From NCBI GenBank assembly GCA_019055375.1, contig JAHQIW010001340.1, forward strand, positions 248,001 through 312,000: a DNA stretch of 64,000 nucleotides, given 5' to 3'. Both the position numbers and the translations under genes were made by a program. The notes under the pieces were generated by a model, which searched no databases, had not been told where the DNA came from, and saw only the letters and a program-made list of their open reading frames with translations. This DNA comes from Parelaphostrongylus tenuis. Taxonomy: Eukaryota; Nematoda; Chromadorea; Rhabditida; Metastrongylidae. Each line of letters opens with the position of its first letter. Within the stretch, counting starts at the first letter, position 1. Below, piece after piece: positions 23,208 to 35,200 of this stretch.

Positions 23208-26200
23208 CTGTATGTGATGAAGAAAAAGAGTTCAAGAAAGATTACATGCAACCAAAGAGTAAATAGAAACAAACGATTTCTGCGTCAATTCCTCCAATTT
23301 AGAAGTCATTGCTGCTACTTCGCTCGCTTGCTTTTCGCGTCTTCGCCTTTCGTGATGAATAAGACGGGTCAACTCTTTACAGCTCCTTTCGATCCAAGAG
23401 AGATTCCTGAACAAAAACCGTTTTGAGCACAATATCGTCCGCAATACGTAGCTATACTTTCAATATATCATTGTGAGAGATAGAAAATAGAACTATACAA
23501 AATAAGAAATTCACATACCCAGGGCTAGGCACTGGTTCTATGTTTTTGACAACTAGTTTACCAATTGCGAGAGATAGTTCGTCATAAGCCAAACGAAGCA
23601 AGTCAACCTCAGAGGAATGGCATACGGAATCAGATTCCATTTTAAGCAAAGCGACAAGTGTGAGTTCTGTTTGAGAATCTCGAGATTTTACCTGAAATTC
23701 GTAAAGTTCCAAAGAAGAAAGGATTTTATACACCTGAATGAAAAAAAATTATTTGATCCCTAACCACAGAAGTTTTTGGATGGTTTTCAACATTAGTAGC
23801 TGCCGCTGGACGGCGATCTTTACTAGAAAGTCTGTTCTGGGTTTCATTCGAAGCATATTCGGAGACCACCTCCGCAATACGAACATTCTACAATGAACAG
23901 TAGAAACTACTAAGATAGTGGAAGTAGATGTTTAGAAAGAACAATGGAAGAAGAAAAACGATGTAGAAACTCACATTTTCCTTGGCAGTTTGAAGCTGCT
24001 CGTTCAAATTGCGAATGGCATCCTCTTTCATGATGACCTCATTTCGAATTCTCTCCAAATCGTGACGCAAGGCGGAAGAAGTGTTCTGAAAAGAGGTTAA
24101 CAAACCCTAAAATTTAACATAATAGCAGAGATGGTAGAGGAAAAAACCTGTGCGGCCACGAGAGCAGTTTTCCATTCGTTCTTATCACTTTCTCTTCCCT
24201 GTTGTTCTTTTTGAAGAGCAGTCCTAATCTCCTCAGCTTCAGTCTCACGCTCCAATATAGCATGTTGGAATTTTTCGTTCTACAAAGCCAAACTGGGGAT
24301 ACTGCCAGAAACAATCATCGATTTACAGTGAACTTTATTCAGATAATCACTAACTCACTTTAAGGTTATAATACCTGATTAATCCTTACGAGACCGTGGA
24401 CCCACGGTTCCTGCGTCTCTAACTTTCTACGTGCTACGTCTAGCAATAGCGTCAACCTTCAATGCGCTGTGTAAAACGATGGCGTCTGCTATTGTTAAAC
24501 GCATGAGACTGGGGGTTAGACTCCGTTGTTAGACTCAACACGTCGAAGGTTGATGTCATTGCGAGACGCAACACACCGAATGTTAGAGACGCAGAGACAG
24601 TGGGTCCACGGTTCCACGGTCTCGTGAGGGCTAAGTACGTTAGGCATCACTATAGAACCAGGACAAGATACGTGTGTCGGAACATTGAAGCCGTTGAAGC
24701 CAGAAGAAATATCGAAACTTCACATTTTTTTTTTATTATTCCGTTCCACATTTCTTTTGCTCACAGCTGAGCAACTTTTCGCCACGAAGGAGTATTTGCG
24801 ACTCGAAAAGCGACTTAGAACCATAAGTGTACTATATTTACGCAAAGACAAGGAATCCAATGAGCACAACAATCATACTGGAAGATGCAATCAAGAGTAA
24901 ACTGATATCAGTAATCACCGCAAGCCTGAAAATTATCTAGTCTTTGGAAGATATTACTTTTCCCGTTGGATATAGCTCGGAAACTTTCAGTAATGGTGAT
25001 GAAGGCAGAACACCATGCGATGATCAGGCTAATAAATTTATAAGGATCTTCATAGCAAAGCGGGAACATTCCACCAAAGCCGGAAAAATCAATAGGCAGC
25101 AAGACAGGGACGGAAAATGGAGAAGAGAAAGTCACAACATAAATGATATTCCATAACAACCTTTTATCGCAAAAATTTACTTTCGGAGAGAAACAATGTA
25201 TCTACAATAAGTGGGTCCGTAGCATGATTAGTGCTAAGATAGATTAAATCTTCAAGTATATGCATAATGGAGGAGGCACTGGCCGAGTGATTAATGATTC
25301 TCAACATTCTCCGCCAATCATTCAACACACGTAGCAAAGAACGCACTAGTCCGACTATCCTCGAGATTGCAAAGAGAATTCTCCAACCACCGTTCCACGG
25401 CATTTATGAGAAAGACGAGATCATCGCAAGCGATAGATGCGATGAAACGAATCAATGTTAGAAGTACTGGGGATCCGCACAAAAAAAAATGTGAAAATGG
25501 GTCGAAGAAAAATGTTCGATATTTCTTCAACACTTCCTGGGCACCATTCTTTCGTGTGAAGGTCGGTTTGCCTTCTTCAGACGACCATGACTCGATTTAG
25601 CTACAACATGAGAAATTACCACCACTTCCTATAAAGGACAGCAGGAATGAGTATAGTGTGATCACTATATAAGTAGTCCATTCGTTACTCCATTGGAATG
25701 ACAGATCAGATCGAAAACTACGTGTTACTTGTCAGACGACCACGTGGCGAAACAATCTTCAGTCCTGCTATCAGTCTTTGCCACCGTTTTCATCACCATG
25801 AAGAAACTGCTCAGCCATCACATAACCACGAAACTGGTCATTGAGGAACTCGACACTAGCTCTTCTCAGAATTCACCGATCACGAGATCTCATAAGCAAA
25901 AGACACATATGAAGGGATAGCAACTGCGGAAAGAACAAACACATTGTGGAACAAATTGATGAGAACCATCCTGTGACCCGGTCGTTCTGCGAAAAAAGAA
26001 CCTGTCGACACCTTGCAAACACTTAAGTCCAGTAATCGTAGTAATGGAAACTTTACTTAACCGGCTGACCTATCAAAGATAAACACAACGCAACACCTCA
26101 GGAACGTCCAACAAACCATTTCTTCAGCGGCTGATAGCCTGGCTTTCAAATCCGCTATGGCATCATCCTTTTCACCATTTTCTTGGATAAGAGCTTCTGT

Positions 26201-29200
26201 ATTTCGACGCATGGTCAAGACTTCTTGTCGGATTTGTTCGCTATCGAGAAGGCGCTCCTAAAATGTACTAATGGGTTAATCACATCACTACATTTTCAAA
26301 ACACAACCAAATTGCAAGCTGGGAAATTAAGAAACATTGGCAGCCTTATGTTCTTTCCAAAGAAGTTAATCAACCAAAGTGCAAACAATAGATTGCTTCT
26401 TCCTCAGCTAGTGTATTCTGTCATTTATAGCCTCTCAGATAGCCAACATTACGAATTTACAGACACTCACTTCTAACGACGTACGCAATGATTTGATCTC
26501 AGCTTCGTTGGATTCCAGATAAGCAGCAAGTTTATCGCGTTCTTTGTTAACGTCGAGCAGGGCTTCTTCTAACTGCTTCACCTCATCACGCAGATTATCG
26601 CCAGAAGAGAGCGCTTTGTCACGATCTTCACGTACCTTCAATATACGACTATAATAAGGCAACAAAAAGGTATCGACATTCACAACAGGAGAAATGAAGT
26701 AAAAGGGTTTTGCAATGGAGGAGAGTCCCACTCTAACTCAATCCTTTCGGGACAGCATGATTTGCATTCGTACCATGATTTTTTGAAATAGCTTTCTTTT
26801 TTGATGGACAGAGCTTTCAAACAGACTTAGCACTTATGCAGTAGCTTGAGAAATGGCTATTTGAACATCATACTTTTGAAAGGCTTTCTTATTGGCTGTA
26901 GCAGCAAAAATAAAATTACGCTCCACCTTCGACGTGGTTCATCTAAAGTGAAAAGCAATTTCTTGGATGCGCCATGACAATAAGAAGGTTTCCTTTAAAC
27001 CAAGCGCAGCTTTGAATTAGCTGAAATTTAAGCAACAGAATGACCACTGAAAGTCTGAATGAAACGAGAAAAAAGCCCCGTCTCGAAATGGCTAAACGTT
27101 GAACATTCATAAAATTTATTTGAATTCTTACCCTTTCAACCAATGACTGCAATCGTACAATTTCTTCTTCTTTGGTAGACAGTAACACCAACATCTTCTC
27201 ATTGTCGTGAGAGGCTAACACATTAGCTGGAATGTTACGATTGAAACAAACAAAAAAAGATTTGGATTAAAATTATTCATGGCTAACCTTTTTCGGTATC
27301 TGATGGTGTTGTCTGCGTTGCTGAAGAACAGTGGGTGACCGCATGGACCATGGAGCACTCCAAACGGAAAGACGTTTCATTGAGCGACTGTTCCCAAGCT
27401 GATATCTCGCGCTGCATTTTACTCACACTTTGTGACGTTTCTGAAGAAGAAAAATCTCAGAAATCGAAAGAAGAAACTTTGAAGAGTTGCAGTTTTTTGA
27501 CTTTTACTTAGATGATCCTTCATGAAAACAAAGAATCACGGAAAAAATCGACTCTTTAGTACCACTATTTCTCTAACCGCTAAAATATGATGGAGGACTC
27601 GGTGCTGATCAATTCGAGGGATGCACCATGCATACGCATTTATCGAGCACTGTTTGAGGTGAATTTATAATTTTATAATGAGTCATGGTAGCCTATCGAA
27701 GCATCAAGCCGGTGCTGTAATCCTCCCAAAAAGCCTGGTATCAATTCACCGACCCACGAGAAATGGAAGGTTTGGTGAGTCTTGGGCGTAGGAGAGAACC
27801 ATCGACCAGTGTTCATCGCAGGAAAACTCTAACCACTGGGCCACGCGTTTCCTTTTTTTTTTGAACATCACCTTAGATAGTTCATAAAAGGTATACGGCT
27901 ACCGATATGTACCTTCAATGATATCCATGAACAGGCGACTTTCATCTATGACGTTGTCCCATTCGAATTTCGTCGAACGTATACGATCAGCTAAGTGCTT
28001 CATTTCATCACTGTTGGAACCGAACTATAAAATAAAAAAGAACACTATTTGCAGTAAGCGCGACTATACAAAATTTAGAGATGTTCACACCTTCTCCAAG
28101 ATCTCTTCAAACAGTAAGCCAGAGCTTCTTAAGACTTCGAACATTCTTTGCATTACTCCCCGAAGAGTGTCGAGTTTTTCCTAGAGTGAAACAAAATACT
28201 AGCGAAAAACGAGTATTATTCTTAAAGATATAAAATTGAACATCGTCAAAAATATAGATCCTAGAGTACTGAGTGCTATGCAAAACATGCGACCTCAGGA
28301 GAAAGTTGAATCGCGTTTTATCTATACTGGCTTTATCATAACACTGCTAAAAGGCAGCAAAAAGAATTCATTTAGATTACATATATCCAATATCTTTCAG
28401 ATTTTCTAGATTCGATTTCGATAAGTGTTTATCAAATCAAACCCACTGAAAGCTGGTTGCTGACAGTTACGATGGGTCATATCAAAGAAAGAGTGGTAGC
28501 AAAGCCGTGGCCTGTGGTGTCGTGGTAGCATGCGCCTCCGTTAAGGATGAAATGCGGGTTCAACTTCTGCTAGGGGTCGAATGTTTTGCATACTACTTAT
28601 CATTTCTAGACGTACCACACGATTTCTAGACGTATAACAACGTAACACTGCTAAAAAGCATCAAATAGGAGAATTCTCACCGGCTAAATTAGAAAGTGTA
28701 AAATTACCCTGAAGTTGATGATGTCCTTTGATGTGTTCATGGAACGGTTCATTAGCTCGAACAGTGGTGCACTCACCTAGAAAGACTACGTTTGACTGCT
28801 CAATAAATCCGCGAACACTGCAAACCTTCGCATTTTTTGATGGTTTCTCGACAACTGGAGTCTCAGGAATGTAAAATACTTTCAAAAAAATCATAGATTA
28901 ATTGTAGTAAAGTGTGGAAAATATTGGATAAATGAGATAATTGAACAGAACGTACATAGCAGCGCCAATATGTACCACGCATTTTTATGCTACATTGATG
29001 AAAATCCGGTTTTATGAGCCCTTCCTCTACTTCTCCTCAGCAGAAGTCAGCAAAAAGCATTCATATTTACTAGAGAGATTGTGATATAGTGGCAATCATT
29101 CCGTTACTCACGACAAAGGCCGAATTAGTTCGACTTACTCATGAGTTGGTTCGTCTTCGTCCGATTCCCATCAAACTCCTTATCCCGAAAGGAACTTGGT

Positions 29201-32200
29201 GTCATATGTGGACGAGACAAGCTCATCTACTCTGCTGCACGTGGGAACACCCCAGTATGGCTATCACGTGGATCCCACGGAGAATAAATTCGACAATCAT
29301 CCAAAGAAATTCGTAACAAACACTGTGGATGATCTAGAATCGTCAAAACCGAGAATTTAACCACTTACCGCTGATAGGTTGTGATAAGCAGCTGTATCAT
29401 GAGGCTGTGAGATCATGTTCGCGGACTGATTAACGGCATCGATAAAGGCAGCTTCAGAGCGGAGCCGTTCATCATCAGAAGCGTTATTCAATCCTTAATA
29501 TATTCAGTATGAAGGTATCCGCACTGACAATAATTTTCAGATGATTGAAACATTTGCAAACTCATGAAATTGACTGCTCTGAAAAAGAGGCTTCGACCTA
29601 TCATTGGAAAACTATATATTAGTGTAAAAAAATTTACAAGACTTTAAGATGCTCTGAGGCAAAATCCACAAAAATCCGTACGAATAAATTGATTCCTAGA
29701 ATTTCGACGTAAGCTTAGGAATCAAAAACATAGACAGTGCTATAGCTGAACTCCGTCGTGTGCTATTCTATGGAACCTCGGTTATTCGGTATTCGGATTA
29801 TTCACTTGAACAAATTTAAATAATTACAATTCGCCCTACGGACTATAAAATAATTAAGGTGTGAAGGAAAATTTGATTTAAGCAAATATATATATAAACA
29901 ATAGTGGACTTCGCCTCTTTTGAAAAATCGCTGTGAGCTGAGGTGAGCTCGTTTAATGCTTGGAGGTCAAACAGATACAATGGAATCATGGTTTGGAATG
30001 TAGTCCCACTCGATGTATCAGATTGATTCACTGTTGCTTTAACCTTTTCGGGACCGTGGATGCACCTCCTCTGCATTTCTAACCCCATAGTGGGAACGCT
30101 CTAAATGTATTATTGCATCATTTCAATTGTATTATTGTTGCCATTTCCCTACTAATAACAATATCGTATCTTTACATATAACATGACATAGAAAAATAAC
30201 AATAATACTAATAATAATGCTAACAATAATAATAATAAAAATAACAAACTAATACATTCAACAGGTGGGTCCACGGTTTTGAAAGAAATAACGCTATTTC
30301 TGCATTCTCGAAATGCATCGTGTAAAGAAGAATTCTAGTTTGTAGATTTGAACTTCGAAAACGTAATCGAGATAAAATTAACAATCAAAAGTATCATACC
30401 TATGTTCTTTAAGATCTTGACGACACTTTCATCGAGATTGGTAACGTTGGAAGCCAAAGATTTGAGCATGTCGAAAACCTCTTGCTGCTGAAAAGGTATT
30501 ATCACGAAATTCCTAAGACTTCGGTACAAGTGGACGTATTCAATAAAAACCTATTCATTCCTCTAGAAAAAAAAAAAACAATCGAAACTAGACGAAGAAA
30601 CATACTTGTGGAAACTGACCACTCCATAAGACAGTAACGGGCGGATTTATAACATCAAACATGCTTTTGGACTACCTTGTAACAGACGTATACATCAAAA
30701 CATACCTTTTGCTCGAAGTTTTCTTTGAGTAAAGAGCTTTTCTCGAGCTCATCTCGTGCCGCATTTCCAGTCTCTGAACATTTGATACTTGAACAGGTAA
30801 CACAAATCGAGCATGAAGCACTCACCAACATCAGTTGATTCAACACTTCTTTCAGTCAGATCACCAACTCCAAGAAGCCTTGCACACTCCTCCCGTAGCT
30901 GTTTATTTTCCTCTCCAAGCTTTAGCAGTAAATCGCGAATTTTTCCCACCTTAAAAGGACCAGGCTTTCGGCATATCAATCCCTGCGGTATGCCACACAT
31001 TTATCTTCATCTAACATCGTTTGGAAAGACTGAAATGCATATTGCCCTTTGAAATGACTCGCGATGGCCGACCAATGAATCAAGCCGGTTCTGCTACTCT
31101 CCCAAAGAAGAATGGTACAAATTCGCTGAACCCAGAGGGAGGCAAGGTTTGACAGGCCTCGAGCGTGAGATCGAATCATCGACTGATCAAACAACTGTGT
31201 AGCAGAGCACCTCTAGTCCACTGCACCACACGCGCTCTTCATGACCTTCATGAGAAAGATAATAGTTCTAGAGAACTGTCAATCAAGACATTATTGCTAT
31301 TAACGGACTCTATTCAACCGTTCAATGTCTATCAGACAAAATAATTAGCTGCCATCAAAAAGTATCTGTGGCCATCTCAAGTGGACATTATGCAGTAAGC
31401 AGCTTGTTAATGAACTACAACCCTCTAAGTAAGATAAAGGTGTCAAAACTGCAAACTACGCGGTAAGATAAAAAGTGATTCGGTACCTAAAAACATTATA
31501 AGAATCTAAGTGAAAGGCGCCTGAGGCGCAGTGGCTAGAGTAGAGGTGCACTGTGACACACATGTGGTCGATCATTCGATCTCACGAGGCTCATCAAACC
31601 TGAATGTCTCTGTGGTTGGTGAATGGGCCTGGTATCCTCTTCTGGAAAGATAGTAGCTCTGACTTGATAGATCGGTAGGCCACCGTGAGTCATTATAAAG
31701 GCCAAATATGCCTCTGACGTTGCCATGGAGTCGAATGCATAGCACTTCTCTTAGGAAATGACCAGACTTGAGAGCTTTAATTTTTTAACCAAGTGAAATG
31801 GCTACCACAAAACCCTATTTGAGTAAACACCAGCAACAAATGAACGTGATAAGTTTGATACAGGAATACAAGATGTCGAAGAGTAGAAATGAGCACATAC
31901 GAGTTTGAAAACTTCATCTTTACTGAGCCCGCTGAACGACAGATTCGGGTTCGTGACGCTAACATTATTGATCTTCCTCTCTAATTCATAACACCGAGAT
32001 ATATAGGCCTATAAGGAGAAAATATTGGTTAAAAATCGAGAGAACTAATGACAGCCGAAATTGTGAGGGAAAAACATACCACAAGTGCCGTAGTACTTTT
32101 GGTTTTTTCCTCCTGTTCATCACGAAGATTCGCTTCCAATTCGTCAATTCGTCGCAAAAGTGCCTGGACATCACATCCTCCGCCGACCACAAACGTCTAC

Positions 32201-35200
32201 AATTGACTGCTATGTAGAAAGGATCTCTGATAAACGAAAAAAACAACAACAGGTAGGTGAAATTCACTTTACTCTGCGTCGTTGTATCGCCAAAAACGGT
32301 CTTATCGTTTAGTTCTTTCTGCTGGTCTTCAATTTTCTGACGGAGAGCGGCGTTTTCCTTCTCAACTGCCGTTAGACGTGCTTTCAATTCATCCGCAACT
32401 CTGTGATCAATGGATTGAAAAATACGCCACAAATTCCAGATACACTACCACAAGGCTCGCTAAATCAAGATAATTTAAACTCAGAAAAGATGTAATCCCA
32501 CATATCGCCTTCTGTTCTTATGGTCCAGTCACTGTCCACACTGCCTGGGAACTCCTCTATTTTAGCAATAGTTGACTCCAGCTCGGCGATTCTATCCTTG
32601 TACTAAAGGATCTCAGTGCGTGAATAGTTCAAAAGAACCACATCTCCTTCAATCCTAATGATACTTGCCTGATTACATTGATGAAGTAGGGTTTGATTCT
32701 GCAGTTTAACATCATGGAGTTCCGTTTCCACGTCATCGACTCGTTTCTGAGCTCGTAATACTGCTGATTCGCTCTGCTTACGCTCCTCTTCTACATCAAA
32801 TTTTGACATTTGAAGAGAGTAGAACTGAAGTAGGAAGTCTACTGTTGGAAGCGCAAAAAACAATGCCGCAACAAATGTATCTGGCAGTTTCGAACCTCTT
32901 CCAAGATATCCTGAACCTCTCGAGGCAGCAATGCGGTTAGTTCAGCAACCTTGTATGTCTCGACGTTGAGCTTGCTCTAGAAGGAGCTTTGATATGAATT
33001 ATTGAAAAGAAAAGCGTAAAAAGACAAACCTTAAGGACTGCCATCTCCTCTTTTAGAGTCTTGTTCTCTTGTATCGTCTTCACAAGGGGAACTCGAGGAT
33101 GTGGTGGCTTATTGAGACAACGAGAGATATTTCCAGCAGACATGGTGGCTTTAAGCAAGGAAGGTTTTTGTCTTATCACAGATGGATTACGAAAGAACTT
33201 AGGCTTTGAAGACCTACTGAATTTGGAGAGCGTCAAAGATGATGTTGAATTGGCTGGCAAATGAGGCTGTGAGAGAGAAAGACGTTCTGATGTCACATAT
33301 ACATTAGCCGACCCTGGACCAGATGGAGCAACTGGAGTTTTTATGTCGTCCAAGACATTTTCAGCAGAGGTCCTAAGCACAGATAGTGATATAACCACTT
33401 TCCAAAATGCACAGAAAAACTTAAGGCAGTTCAATTTTCTAGCTCAAGCAATCACTACGCTCAGTCATTTCTTTGATGAACGGGAAACAAAGCTGTTAAT
33501 CCTTTCGAAACCGTGGGCCCACGGTCTTCATCTCTAAGTGGCAACTCTGGACGGTCTGCCTCACATCCTCTGCATCTCTAATCTTGGCAGGGCATTGCTA
33601 GATGTAGGAACGTGCCAATGTTTTACGCTAGCCTGCCAGTGTTGGACGCAGCACGCTGGGGATTGGAGATGCAGAGATGGATAAGACCGTCAGAGTTGCC
33701 AATAAGAGGTGCAAAGGCCGTGGGTCCACACAATCGAAGGGGTTAATGATAGTATTCACAAGATAGAATGGTAACACTCCACGATAATGATACAGTGATT
33801 GACGCTTCGGCGCTATCGCCTTCTTCAGAGCTTCGCAAGGTCAAATTGGCTCGCTGTCTATTGAATCAAATTCCTTCATAACCCCGACAAGAAGACGTGA
33901 TGAACGATTTTCGAATATTTGGAGTAAAAAGCTTACTACTATAGGATCCAATTCTTGGTCATTACGTCTCTCTGCCGAGGTTACGAAGATTTTTGATGGA
34001 GTAGACTGCAAAACCATTCAATTTTCGAGGCTCCAAAGAAAATGATACAGCCAAAATGTTAACAATTGTATTACAATCATGCTGTTTTATTGCATTCAAA
34101 AGTACTATTATTAACAATCTCGCATCTGACTATATCAAGTAAGCACTGAATTACTGATCTAAGCCGAGCTTAATAGTAGTCGGTCCTGGGCAAATTCCAC
34201 CTACAGTTTTTAGTTGAGTAATAGACGAGGCCAAATCGATGAGGACGACAAACGCCATAATAGGGGGTCCAAGCTATTGATCTATGAACTTCACCAATTT
34301 ATCCAATAACCAGATAACATGTTTTGAGCCTTTTATGGGGGTCCGTTAGGCGTCATGCCACCACTAAAAGCTGTAAAAAATTCTTGCTGATCTTATGAAT
34401 TTTTGTAAAATTGCTTTTCAGCAGGACTATATCACTCTAATTACAGATTCAGGGATGCTTAGTAATATGCAAAACCTCCGATCCCGGCGAAGTTGAACTC
34501 GCGTTTCAGCTGTAGCGGAATAGCGTGCTACCACAACACCGAAGTAACAGCTTTACTCTTTGTTCTCCCGCCTGGATCAAATATTCTGCACATCACTCAA
34601 CATCCCTTAATGTTCTAAGCTTTCTGAGATAAGGCCAAGTTGAACAATAGTAAACGAAGAAATGAATCCAAACCCATTAACTTCGCAAAGATTTTCCGAA
34701 CTCTTTCGTTTTTGCTGATTATTTCTCACTTACTCAAGTTTTTGCTTTAAACTATTGTTTAAACCAGCTTCTTGCGGCTATTTTGATATAGCATTTATAC
34801 ATTTGTGTTGAGATGGAACTGTCCCTATAATAAAAACGATTGCTGATGCTAGGCGAGTATCGTTGAGTGCCAAAGCATCATTTCAATTCAAACGATACTC
34901 GTGTGAGATCAGCATTCGTTTTTGCTCTCGAGACAGTTCCATCTCAAAACAAATGTATGAGTGCTTTATATAAAAATAACCGCAAAAAACTGCTCTAAAA
35001 GATAGTATAGACAAAAACTTGAATGCATGAAAAATAATCGACAAAAACAAAAAAGTTCGGAAAATTTCCCGTCAGCCCAAAAGATGAGTACACAAGGTGG
35101 AAACTCACGAATTTTGCTGCTCAATAGTGGTGCCGGACGTTTCAGCTTCTTCGCTCTTATCGCTTTCAATAGAGCTTACGTCACTTGTCAGATTTAGAGT

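Noticed and set aside
23674..23698. Apparent GT...AG intron inside exon 23519-23733
   Set aside because: Only 25 bases long, shorter than nematode introns, and the exon is open straight through it.
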